From positions 5,259,001 through 5,323,000 of the forward strand of contig OX621249.1 in the NCBI GenBank assembly GCA_951640165.1: a stretch of 64,000 bases of DNA, written 5' to 3'. The position numbers and the translations under genes are program-made. Every line of letters starts with the position of its first letter. The stretch's first letter is position 1. This document shows positions 21,061 through 31,522 of the stretch, piece by piece. The notes under the pieces are model-generated. The model had not been told where the DNA came from. It saw nothing but the letters and a program-made list of their open reading frames with translations, and searched no databases. The stretch is from Pseudoips prasinana. Lineage: Eukaryota; Arthropoda; Insecta; Lepidoptera; Nolidae.

Positions 21061-22053
21061 TCATATTAATAAAATTGACAAAATATATAAATATAAAAAT
21101 AAACTAAAAGAATTTTTAATTTGTAACGCATATTATTGAATGAAGGATTACATCAATGACAAACATGTGTAAAACTGTACCTTTTTTATATAACTTTGCA
21201 TTTGCCCAACGCGTTTAAATTATTATTATGTTACTTGACAATTGTTAGATAACTATAACATTGATGCTTATAATATTGACATTTAATAATATATATAATT
21301 TTTCTTTATTCTTGTATATATGTGTTTATCTGGAGTTAGGAGATTATATTTGAACTTTAGTTTTAGAAAATATTGTACACCCTATGGGTATGTTACAGAG
21401 GACTTATAACGCATGATAACAACTATAAAATTGTAAATAACCTGTAACAAGCAATAAAGGAAATTTGAATTTGAATTTGAATTGGATTATGAGAGTTATA
21501 GAGAGCACATTTATTTACTTGCAGGTTGTTTTACTGGGCTTTTTCCTACACCTGGCAATTACAATTTGTGTTGCCTCTGTTTTTTTCCACAGGCGGACAA
21601 AAATTAAAGCTTTCAGCGTCATTTAGTTGGATTCTTACATAACTAACGATGCAAAGACACGAAAAAACGTTTATTTTTCACCCCAAAAATAACATTTACG
21701 ACTATCAAGTTGCCATATTCTGCAAAATAACAAAAAACTTTGAACCAATTTGAAATAGAGCGCATTTTCCTATGCAGAAACGGGTGTACTTTGAAAAAGG
21801 GATCACGACTTAAGTTGATGCGTTTATAATTACTAGAGAAAGGTAAATACCGAGACAATCTTATGTTGGTAGTTAAATCGGTATATTTTTCTTTAATTTT
21901 ACCGTAAAATGGCACATTAATATTTAAAATTTGGTGTTTGTAGAAATTAGAGCAGGTCTCTAAGATAATCATAATTACTGTTTTTTATACTTCTTAAGAA
22001 GTATAGTCAGAAATCATAAAAAACTACGTTTGAAATCATAGTTTTTTTATGAT
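21061..22053. other. No recognised feature
   Basis: Very AT-rich. A 109-codon minus frame (21643-21972) shows no domain. A GAATTT repeat sits near 21464-21482 beside CAATAAAGG, which may be the 3' tail of an unassigned element. Confidence 0.35.
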
Positions 22054-22174
22054 ATTCAGACATCTTTTAAAATTAATTGTATAAAGTTAAGCGGGTGGGA
22101 ATACCCTGTGGGTCGTGGGTTCGATTCCCATCCGCACTTAAATTTATACAATTAATTATAAAAGATGTCTGAAT
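22054..22174. mobile_element. 121-bp MITE carrying a tRNA-like B-box half
   Basis: 32-bp terminal inverted repeats (22054-22085, 22143-22174, one mismatch, ATTCAGACATCTTTTA...) enclose GGGTCGTGGGTTCGATTCCC and ATCCGCAC, the T-arm/B-box half of a tRNA-like sequence. No A-box half is visible. Confidence 0.8.
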
Positions 22175-22238
22175 CTTTATAATTACTGTTTAAATTTTTT
22201 AAATGTTTTGCATTATTCAGCAATGAAAGCTTAAATTT

Positions 22239-22354
22239 AATCTCAAAAATGGGAAATCATAAATTTTAATAGTCCGGCGGGATTCCAACCAGCACCATCT
22301 AAGAACCCGGGGAGGCGTTTTGCCTTAAGCTACGAACGGTACACACTAGCAGAT
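22239..22354 (-). mobile_element. tRNA-like SINE unit (single copy of the 581-980 family)
   Basis: Matches the arm of 581-696 end to end (CTCAAAAATGGGAAAT... to ACACACTAGCAGAT), with more substitutions in the B-box. Confidence 0.72.
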
Positions 22355-22359
22355 CAATT

Positions 22360-23760
22360 TACCCATTAACTTTGTTTTTTAGGACTTACTGTTTTGAAGA
22401 AGAAAAAGCATAATGCATTTGGTAGACACATATGCCTATATTTTGTTTAAATTGATTGTTTCCAAAAGCATAACTTATCGCATAAAAAAATATTGTCATA
22501 GGTACATACACCGAACGCGTATCATAATATAATAATAAAAAATAAATAGTTTATATTTTTATAAACACCATTATTTATTTTATATTTTATAATTAAGTTA
22601 ACTATGCGACGCGGTTTTAATCTTACGTGACTGTAAAAATATCTATGGAACTTACGCAACTCTAGGTGCGTAAACATAGTAGCAAATAAAACTCTATTCG
22701 TCAGCAAATATTTATTCTATTCTTATATAAGTTAATGATATTCCAAGTTAATGTTCTTCTAAGAACTCATCTTGTTGGATAAGTTGGCAATACAGGCAAA
22801 ACAAATCTCAGAAAATCCCACAAAGAAAGAAAATTGACGATCATTACAAAGAATCACAGCTCTGACGGCCATTAGATCAAAGATAATAATGATAAAGATC
22901 TGTCAGTCACTCCGAGGAACCTTTTATAGCCAGCAATAAAACAAGTCGTGTATCACTTATCTGAATCACTGCCCATTTTAGTACAGAAATCGCCGAACTT
23001 TTAAATGGACTCATCAAAGTAGTTTCCTAGAACAAAATAAGCAATAATGACATTTCCTCTGATGAAAATCCAAAAAAGTCATTACTTCTTTCATCTTTTA
23101 TCAAAATAAATGTATAAGAAGGGAGGCATATGTGGATTTTGTTATGTGCGGTTGACATCATCGGTCGATGGAAACATTTCTACTACAAAAATCGTACTTA
23201 CTGCTCACGTAATAAATACGCTGTAGAGTGAACGAAGTGTTTCCACTGATGTGGCATTGACTACGTCTTAAAAACTAATCCAGAAATAGAATACGTATCA
23301 TATTTCTATAAGTACTTGAATATAATTGCTCTGGATAGTTATTCCATCAACAAAATATATTTTGTAAGTAAAAAGTTTAATGAGTTACCTATTGATATTA
23401 AAGAACTACCTATCACTTCGCAAAATTAAAAAAAAAAAACTCAAAATGTGGTTGTTTGAAAGAGCATTTTACACGGTAGCAGACTTTTTTTAATAGGACC
23501 AAACATAGAAATTAATTTAATTATTTGCACGACACTATGTATATGACTAAGTGTTGTGGATCTGTTTTTATATCTAAGATCTCAATTGTTTGTACCAACA
23601 TTTATGGCAAATAAATAAATATCTTAAATATCGAAGGTGATTTCAGTGTGTGCACTAAGCAACATGCTTTATACCCATTTATAATAACTATTGTCCATAT
23701 GGTGTGATACATAGATAGACCAAGTCTTTATTGTACTCCAGAATAAAGATTATAACAGAA
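22360..23760. other. No recognised feature
   Basis: AT-rich DNA with only short frames. No repeat match inside this window. Confidence 0.4.
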
Positions 23761-23769
23761 GGTTATATT

Positions 23770-24022
23770 GACGGTCACCGTAGCCTAGTTGGTAGTGCTC
23801 CTGCCTACGAAGCTGGTGGTCCTGGGTCGAATCCCGGTAAGTGCAAATATTTTTGTGATGAGCACGAATATTTGTTACGAGTCATGGATGTTTTGTATGT
23901 ATTTAAGTATTTATCTATCTATATAAGTATGCATATCGTCGCCTAGTACCCATAGTACAAGCTTTGCTTAGTTTGCGGCTAGGATGATCTGTGTGACATA
24001 GTCCCTAGATATTATTATTATA
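23770..24022 (+). mobile_element. tRNA-derived SINE, family a (copy 1)
   Basis: Head GACGGTCACCGTAGCCTAGT with A-box TAGCCTAGTTGGTAGTGC and B-box GGGTCGAATCCC (one T lost compared with other copies); tail 'gagcacgaatatttgtt', 'aagtatttatctatctatat' and 'gtgtgacatagtccctagat' ending in (ATT)n. Other copies: 36273-36495, 39823-40076, 47964-48218. Confidence 0.88.
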
Positions 24023-24693
24023 AAAAAAATATATATAAAATTAGCGGCCTTATCAGTAAACTAGTAAAAGTCTGGTAAATTTCTCCATTTAGTACATTTT
24101 TAATGGAATGGAGCAATTTATATACCTATTTATATTATATAGATTAACATTTATACTTCCCAAAAAAATTTAAAATTGTGCCTCACTTTTTTTACAACAT
24201 TTCCTCTTATAACCTATGATATCTATATTTACGGAATTATGTTATATACAGTGACTACAATAAATTGAATTCACTTCCCCGAATAAAGATAAAATATGAT
24301 AGAATCCACACAATATGACATTTTTTCAATGTCCTGTGATCGTAACGAAACGTTAGCTATAAAAACGCTTTTACAATTGTTCAAAATGGACCATCGCCGC
24401 ATAAAAACGCCCTTGAGGGACACCAAGGGTCCCGTAATCAGTCAATCTATTTTTCGTAGGATTTGAAAAGCTATTTGATGGCTCGCACTTACAGTTTGGG
24501 ATAAGAGATGTAATATCCTGGAATTCATAAATAAACTTTAATGTAGGCGGAGAATATTGACATCATTTTTTGTATAGATTACACTGGACTGTGAAGTAAA
24601 AGTTTATGGTATAGACTATGAGTTACTACACCGATTTATCACAACGCGACATACTAAAGCATGTTGTATTATACAAATATTTCTCAATTTTTT

Positions 24694-25158
24694 AGGGTTT
24701 CGTACCTCATAAGTAAAAAACGGAACCCGTATGGGATCACTTTGTTGTCCGTCCGTCCGTCTGTCTGTCAAGGTCCTTTTTCTCAAGACCGCTCGAAAGT
24801 GTCAAGCGTCTGGAATTTAAAAATACTTAATTTTTTTTAGCGGATTATAAAAGATAACCTCACTAGGCAGAGCCTGTATCGAGGCTATTGTTAGACTCTA
24901 TTGCATTTTCTCATTAGGACTAGATCACAGTTCACGTCATAAAGTCTACTGTCCCTTTGAGCTGTAAAAAAATCAAATTTTTAAGCCAATGAAATCAAAA
25001 GATATAGCCGTTTATTCCGCAAATTTTCGACAATTGCAAGGGAATTAAAATCTATAGGGTACTTCTCGTGAACTTAACATCTTGAAATTTGGTTCAATTC
25101 AACGTCTTATAGCAGAGATAAAGGAAACATTGCGAAAACCGTAAATTTTTAGGTACAT
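24694..25158 (-). repeat. Long 'gcgagtcgga'-related interspersed repeat
   Basis: Begins TTTTTAGGGTTTCGTACCTC and 'aaaacggaacccgtatggga', then CCGTCCGTCTGTCTGTC, and continues with 'gtctactgtccctttgagct' and 'ccgtttattccgcaaatttt' to 'gcgaaaaccgtaaatttttag'. The first 100 bp are the reverse of the end of 5009-5589. I recognise the block as a widespread lepidopteran repeat. Confidence 0.68.
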
Positions 25159-25171
25159 ATTATAATTATAC

Positions 25172-25493
25172 ATATTATTATATAATAAAATCGTAGGAAG
25201 GTCGAAACTGTACATTGAATATTTTTTAAAAAGGATACTTGGTGCGTGATCTACAATAGATACCGAAGCCAAAAATATAGTTTTTACAATTTTTGTCTGT
25301 GTGTCTGTTTGTCTGTATGTATGTCCGGGCTAAACTCGAAAAGTACTGCATGGATTTACTTAAAATTTTGCATGAATATTACTAAGAGGTCGAGTCAACA
25401 TATAGGCTACATATTATCACGCTATCACCTACGGGGGAGGAGCTGTGATAATTTATAAAATTTAACGCGGGTAAAACCGCGGGGCACAGCTAG
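25172..25493 (+). mobile_element. Helitron-like non-autonomous element (family A)
   Basis: Ends AACGCGGGTAAAACCGCGGG then GCACAGCTAG (25490-25493). GCGGGTAAAACCGC can form the subterminal hairpin that Helitrons carry. The interior is nearly identical to 54470-54790. Confidence 0.84.
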
Positions 25494-25499
25494 CAATAA

Positions 25500-26575
25500 A
25501 TATAGTTTTAATAATTTAAACTTACGACCCCTTCATTAAAGTTGTTATTAAGGTTCTTCTATTTTCACAATAGAAAGCAGGAATCATTCTTCCAATTATT
25601 CAAGCCCTTATTAAACTTATGTTTTAACCAGGGCACGTAAAGTATTTTAGTGTGATTTTGCTCAGTTTTGGTATTCTAATAAAGAAAAGTATTTAGCTAC
25701 AAGATACCTATTAGGTATGTAAAATATACAAATTACTCGATACAGTAATAATATGAATCCATTTTGGAAGCCTTCTTCCAGGAATAGTAGAAGTATGCTA
25801 TCATCTATATAATAATTAAAAGTTCCCTCTACTTTACACTACATGGATGTAATATGAAAATTAAATTCGACACTTCAAAAGTAACAATAACTCTATGTTT
25901 TACGTGGTAACTGAACTGTTTTTAATTATCATTAAAATTCAGAGTCAGCCGCCAACCTATCTTGCCTATTTTTGTAACAATAGGTAGAATAGTTGTATAG
26001 AAAACAATATGGCTTGTTAACTAATCGGGATTTCAAGTTTTACTTTTTTGTACTTTAAAGATTTCCAATTTTCGTAGTTATAAAGTACCTTCTTGATAAT
26101 TCAATCCAGTACAAGCGATCTTTTTTCCTGTAACGTTTTTAAAGGCCATGTAAAATATGAACGAGAGGTTGTTTGCACAAGTACTGCCGGTACACGTCAA
26201 TAGACTGGTTCCTTAATACGTTGGAATAAGGATGATTTTCTTGTAATAGTGTATAATTTGCCGAGTGCTCCGAAAGACTGAAATTCACGAGTTATTGACC
26301 GAGAACTTATTCATGAAAGCTTTGAAAGATTTGTTAACATTACTTGTAATATTTTTCGGATTTCTGGATATTCTATTCAAAGGTCAAAGTCAAATTTGTA
26401 GCTTCAATCACGCACGTTAATGGATGAGAGCCATTATCATGGAGTTTTCTTTGAACATTCGTTCAGTCACCAAGACAGCTTTAGGGGTAAAATCATTGGC
26501 TTTTCTTTTTGCCATATCATGTTATGACACTAAATTCACCTATAAGGGCCAAGAAAATTCTTTCATCGTACGACG
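25500..26575. other. No recognised feature
   Basis: AT-rich. A 100-codon plus frame (26424-26726) overlaps the inverted repeat at 26578 and is not a supported gene. Confidence 0.4.
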
Positions 26576-26577
26576 AG

Positions 26578-26710
26578 AGACGCCAGCACATCCATCTACC
26601 CCAATCTGTCAAATTTCTTTTATAGATTTTCAACTTTATCACAAAAGCATAACGTTCACTTTCAATTGGGTAAATTTGACAGATTGGGGTAGCTTGATGT
26701 GCTGGCGTCT
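26578..26710. mobile_element. 133-bp TIR element (MITE)
   Basis: 39-bp inverted ends (26578-26616, 26672-26710, 2-3 mismatches), starting AGACGCCAGCACATC and containing 'ccccaatctgtcaaattt'. A single arm of the same family is at 49541-49590. Confidence 0.8.
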
Positions 26711-26956
26711 GTACATAGATTTCTGATGTAAGTACCTATTCAAAATTTACTATCTTGTTTGATTGAGTTAATTGTAATTACGTTACCCCATATTTCAAGC
26801 CTCCGACACAACTAATAATTATGTACGTGATTTTATTTCCTTAACCAACACAGTACAATACAATACAATAAGGATCAACACAGATTGTATTCTCGATACG
26901 TTTATTTCAAACGTTATATATGTCAAGCGAAAACCTGCGTACCATTACTGCCCCTG

Positions 26957-27194
26957 GGGCTCTACCAAATAAGTCGCCAAACATCGATTTCTTAAATGAC
27001 GTTCAATTGAATAAGGTTAAATGACTTAATCAATCGATAAATCAGCTTCAACGGTGACTATCGATTCCGGACCATTTATGACGTCACATGTGGTCATGGA
27101 AGCCGATTTAACGATTGATTAAGTAATTTTTAACCTTTATTTATTTGAACGCCATTCACGAAAATGATGTTCGGCGACTTAGCCGGTAGAGCCC
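26957..27194. mobile_element. MITE-1 (CTG target duplication), copy 1
   Basis: Ends GGGCTCTACC...GGTAGAGCCC with CTG on each side (26954-26956, 27195-27197). Inner inverted repeats include AAGTCGCC(A/G)AACATC and 'aacgattgattaagt'-like blocks. The second copy, 56885-57698, also has CTG on both sides. Confidence 0.85.
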
Positions 27195-27312
27195 CTGATG
27201 TTAATCACCCGCATTTTTATGTATTAACCGAGCGTCTAATGCACATACGTCGTTTCATCAGAATTTAACAGCACTGGAAAAATTATTCTTTCCCATGTAT
27301 GTCTTTGAATTC

Positions 27313-27570
27313 GACGGGCCTGTTGGTTTGGTTAGCAAATGGTCGCTTTTCACGCCGGAGTTCGTGGGTTCGATTCCCGCTCAGGAAAGATATTTGTGTA
27401 CATGAACATGTCTGTTCACCCTGAGTCTCGGTGTAATTATCTATTTAAGTATGTAAGAAAAAGTGGTATTTTATTTAGTATATCAGTAATTGGGTTTCCA
27501 TAGTTCAAACTCTGCTTAGTTTGGTATCAGATGGCCGTGTGTAAATAATGACCCAGGATATTTTTTTTTC
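27313..27570 (+). mobile_element. tRNA-derived SINE, family c (full length)
   Basis: Head GGGCCTGTTGGTTTGGTTAG, B-box GGGTTCGATTCCC, then 'gtacatgaacatgtctgttc' and the tail 'tggtatcagatggccgtgtg', 'aataatgacccaggatattt' and poly-T. The best-preserved family c copy. Confidence 0.86.
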
Positions 27571-27849
27571 ACAGATACAATCAATTCAAGACTTTTTTTA
27601 TTTTAACACTCAGCCAATTAATTTGGAAACACTTACTATATAACCTACCCGCAGGACAGGTAATAAAAATAGATGTGCCACATACGAATCTCATGAATTC
27701 CAGCTTTCCACCATGCTTCACACCTGCACTCACATGTCTTTTCAAAAACAGCATTCCACTCAGTGTTAAGTACTTTGGGTATATGTATCTCCTAATTGAA
27801 GAAGTATGGAACTGAATAATTTACGGCTAAAATAAAATAAAGTAAAATA

Positions 27850-28130
27850 ATAAATAAATAAAAGAGGTTTTTATTCACGTACACTTTAAAAAAGCGCTTG
27901 TAAATAGTCAGAACATATTCGTAGTAATACATAATTAATTTAAAATTATTTTTAGGTACCTATTATAGATATTTAGGTACACGGATTGTAGGAAATAATT
28001 TACAATAAGATTTATTTTATAACAGTAACGATATTTAACTAACATAAATTAAGTTATTGTCAAGGATCATGTGTAGGTTAATTTATCAAAATTTTAAATT
28101 TTAGCTATATTTTTACTACATATTGTCGAA
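27850..28130 (-). repeat. LINE-type 3' UTR repeat (copy 1)
   Basis: On minus: 'cttgacaataacttaattta', 'ccgtgtacctaaatatctat', 'tatttacaagcgctt', then AAGTGTACGTGAATAAAAAC and T/A-rich tail. Shared with 38720-38975 (+) and the split copy 42046-42177 plus 45126-45215 (+). The AATAAA signal and A-rich tail suggest a non-LTR 3' end. No ORF is attached. Confidence 0.7.
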
Positions 28131-28131
28131 T

Positions 28132-29017
28132 GGTTCTGTCTATATTAAGGTACGAATTAAATGTTATTTTTATGGCGGACCTTGTGTTTATAACGACGGT
28201 CGCGCTTTAATGCTACCACCGGATCCAATGCGCCCCAACTGAGAAGACCCAGCGAGACAAACTCAGCGGGTGTCTCTACTACCGGTTTCAACACAGCCCA
28301 GTTGAGACGCTCCGGCGAAACATACTCAATGGGGCATATACACGATATTTGGTCCACTTACTGAAATTATTTAGCAAGCAAACACAATATATGCTCGATC
28401 GTTTGTCTGATTAAGTATTTATTTTAGGTTTAATATATAAAAAAGAGAAAATAAAAACGTCATAATAAAAGTAACATTAATCATTTTGCGAAACAACCAA
28501 CAGTTCTGAAATTTGTAGAATATTTGAATAATACATAGTTTTATTACAGATAGTTCATGTAACATAAAAGATTACTCATGTCTATATGGCTAAAAAGATG
28601 TTTTCATTCTCTAATTCAAGAAGATATGTAACTTAATAATGTACACTCGAATAATTCCACTGACATCTCTAACATGTTTTCAGCTTTTTTCGCCACCATT
28701 TATGAGACCTCTGTCCACCTCTGTCACGATTGGACACGTGTGACAGTTACGCAGATATATAAATCAACTCCCATGCAATCCTCAAATCTTTAAACTTATT
28801 CGATACGAACAAAGGGCCAGGGCCTGGCGACTTGCCCCTTGGTTTTATAACTTAATAAATATATACTTAATTTAAAATTATTGACTCAGACTCAAAATGA
28901 ATAATGTTATTGGAACGAAGTTCCTTATCGCGCGTTGTGAAAGGGGGCTAGACGGAGAAAATTCTTACGAAAAGTTGTCACGACACTTTTTGGAGCTGTG
29001 CGGCGTGCGCATGATCC

Positions 29018-29052
<35 letters not shown>

Positions 29053-29518
29053 TATAGAAAGCAAGATATTTTCATTTCTATTTCGCATTGAACAGTGTGG
29101 TGTCGCGACGATTATTTTTATTGAGTGTATACAGGTTTTTTGTATATAATAAATAATAAGAAATAACTTCGTTCCATCCGGGTGTCCTTTGACACCTCTC
29201 AAGTTTTTGTTTCGAAGTTTTTCTTTTGTATACCTAAATATAATCTAAAATAATAAGCATTCAGACAACCGATCAAGCATATATTGTGTTTGCCTACTAA
29301 ATAATTACTCTAAGTGGACCAAATCCCGTGTTCATGCCCGCTTGAGTATGCTTCGCCGGACCGTCTTAACTGGGTCGTGTTGAAACCGGTAGTAGATGTA
29401 CCCACTGAGTTTGTTTCGCTGGGTATTCTCAGTTGGATCCGGTGGTAGCATTAAAGCGCGATTGTCGTTATTAACACAAGGTCCGCCATAATAATAATAC
29501 CTTAATATAGACAGAACC
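28132..29518. mobile_element. 1.39-kb element with ~300-bp inverted arms
   Basis: The arms (28132-28440 and about 29230-29518) are inverted copies at roughly 85%, with outer ends GGTTCTGTC and GACAGAACC. Each arm keeps a matching open stretch: DQISCICPIEYVSPERLNW in the left arm (minus strand) and DQIPCSCPLEYASPDRLNW in the right arm (plus strand), followed by VLKPVV(E/D).P.EFVSLG. The centre contains the MITE at 28910-29206. No transposase was recognised and no TSD is certain. Confidence 0.7.
28910..29206 (-). mobile_element. MITE-like repeat with TC microsatellite (copy 2)
   Basis: Reverse-orientation partner of 3301-3589, from TTGGAACGAAGTTCCTTA to CACCTCTCAAGTTTTTG. The microsatellite is (TC)n at about 29027-29052. 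It lies between the inverted arms of the 28132-29518 element. Confidence 0.75.
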
Positions 29519-29539
29519 CTAAAAGTGACATTTTGGATA

Positions 29540-29711
29540 GGCCCTCCAGGTAAAAGGAGCAGAGGACGACCGTTTGACTCGCTGGGGTGATGAAATTGCA
29601 AGGACAGCCGGCCCAAACTGGAAGCGGACCGCACAGGAAAGTGACAAATGGGCATCTTTGGAGGAGGCCTTCACCCAATATGGGTTTCCTGCAGATATCA
29701 CTATTAGTTAA
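29540..29711 (+). pseudogene. RTE-type ORF C-terminal fragment
   Basis: GKRSRGRP in one frame, then DDRLTRWGDEIARTAGPNWK, RTAQESDKWASLEEAFTQYG and FPADITIS-stop in the next frame. It matches the classic RTE tail pattern GRP..RW.D.I...AG..W...A.....W..L.EAF. A frameshift lies at about 29560. It is a different subfamily from 12484-13547. Confidence 0.72.
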
Positions 29712-29929
29712 ATAAGTATCTCTTAAAACTATGTAATTGTAAAAAAACTATGTAATAGGTATTAGTAGGAAACAAAAGGTTTTTTTTTAATTTTTTTATA
29801 GACAGGGCCATTAACAATACGTAGTAAAAATATAGCTAAAACTATAAATTTTGATAATTAAACTTAAACATAATCTCTTTGACAATAACTTGATACGAGA
29901 ATATCATTGCTACTATAAAATAATATAGC

Positions 29930-30312
29930 TATTTAGTATATTGCCAATCAAAATCTTAAACATTAATCATAAAAAGCAAAGCTTATTACGATAATTCGTA
30001 TACGGTATAAGTATTTAGGGTAGTAAACATATTAAATAAATTCACAACTTCCGATATCCATTAATAAGAATTAAGGATCTTTGAATATTAATAAGTAAAC
30101 AAAAAGTATAACTAAGAGGCGATGAACCTATTTGGTAAATTATCAATCAAGATCTTAAACATTAACCATTTTATAATCAAAGCTTATCACGATAATTCTT
30201 ATGGATGTAAGGTAATAAAAGTATTCATAAAATCACAACGTCTGAGATCAAATAGTAAGAATTGAGCATAATTATGTGATATGTAAGTAAACAAAAAATA
30301 TATAACTGTTCT
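29930..30312 (+). repeat. Two-copy tandem duplication, unit ~190 bp
   Basis: 29930-30118 and 30129-30312 share, in order, 'ctatttag/ggta', 'atcttaaacattaa', 'caaagctta', 'acgataattc', 'attcacaac', 'aataagaatt' and 'aagtaaacaaaaa'. They have diverged to about 75%. Intergenic, origin unknown. Confidence 0.7.
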
Positions 30313-30482
30313 ATTACTTGTCAGACACATTGTTATCATCAGAAACATATCTTCCGAGTAAAATTACAAAAATGGTTATGATATTTTGTGGGTATTATTG
30401 AGGATTCGCAAAGACTAATAAGATCTTTATATTTATCAGTACTAATTGGAATTGGACCCATATACGCTTTGTGTAAGGTTCG

Positions 30483-30590
30483 TGACTAGTCCCTCCCTCT
30501 TACCCACCACTGCAACTCCTGTAAGCCAGGATCAACAGTGGCACACAATGAAAAGACACTGAGCAGTGAGGCTCAAGCATGTACCGGGGA
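30483..30590 (-). mobile_element. Copy of the 137-bp element
   Basis: Reverse complement of most of 2663-2799 (GGACTAGT...GTGGCACACAATGAAA...GCTCAAGCATGTACC). Confidence 0.7.
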
Positions 30591-30623
30591 ATCGCTTTAA
30601 CTATCTTAGATCCCGCAACTAAT

Positions 30624-31130
30624 TTAATCAGAAAGAAAAAAGGAGGAGTTAGAATTGAAAAGTTCCACTTCCAGAGCAAAGCGGGAGACAGAATGATATA
30701 AAGAGGCTATAGCCTCATTAAACGAGAGAATTGCAACTAGAGAAGCCAGCTGATATATTTGATTCCAATAGTAGGTATGGCAAAAGCCCTTAAACGCAGG
30801 GAAGTTGTTCCTTGTTGCTACAAGATCCGTATAATAAACTACTCCAGATATTGGTAGCAAACTGTTTAACATAATATCACGCTGATTTTGCCAGAGGTCA
30901 CACTCCCAAAGAATGTGGTGAGCAGTTTGTTCATATTCGTTACTGAAAGTTGAGAAAATACTAACTTGAAACTAAACAATTTACGTTTAAAATTGCCGTG
31001 TCCTGTAAGAAATTGTGCAACACAATGGTCTATGATTAGCCAAGTTTTATTTAACCGTCCGCGTACGTCCGGAAAGAACTGGTGCAGATGGCGATCCTTG
31101 GTTGAACTATTCCATCTACATTGCCATTAA
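30624..31130 (-). pseudogene. C-terminal fragment of an R1/I-group non-LTR ORF2
   Basis: On minus: FPDVRGRLNKTWLIIDHCVA, QFLTGHGNFKRKLFSFKL, then after a shift NEYEQTAHHILWECDLWQNQ, RD and MLNSLLPISG. 'QFLTGHG.F...L' and the H...EC zinc-type motif are typical of the end of RNase-H-containing or R1-clade ORF2 proteins. At least one frameshift. Not the same family as the element at 31436. Confidence 0.62.
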
Positions 31131-31139
31131 TTTAGTAGT

Positions 31140-31415
31140 TCGTCATTAGACTCCTGAAGACTCCTGAAGACTGTGGCCAACAGACTTGACGTGGACAGTG
31201 CTATTATGCAGCACTGGACACGCGTACACATAATCAAGGATACCGCAATTACATATAATCGGTATGTGTAATAGTGGTATCCTGTTATGTTCTTATTTTA
31301 ATGTAAATATTAATATATTACTATCATAGTTTTTTAAGATTACTGTTACTAACACTATGGATTCCGGTCCGAAATAAACGAATTTTATTTTTATTTTATT
31401 TATTTAATTCAGCTA
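31140..31415 (+). repeat. Possible LINE 3' UTR with AATAAA
   Basis: 'ccaacagacttgacgtggac', 'cagcactggacacgcgta', and near the end GTCCGAAATAAACGAATTTT with T-rich runs. It resembles a retroelement 3' UTR. A 10-bp direct duplication (ACTCCTGAAG) is at about 31150. Confidence 0.35.
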
Positions 31416-31522
31416 TTGGCATAAATAGCCTGTTTTTTTTTTATTTTTTATTTATTTATTTAAGGAGCTTTTTGTCCACAGATATATCAGCTCCGTGAAT
31501 AAAAATACAATAATATTACATA

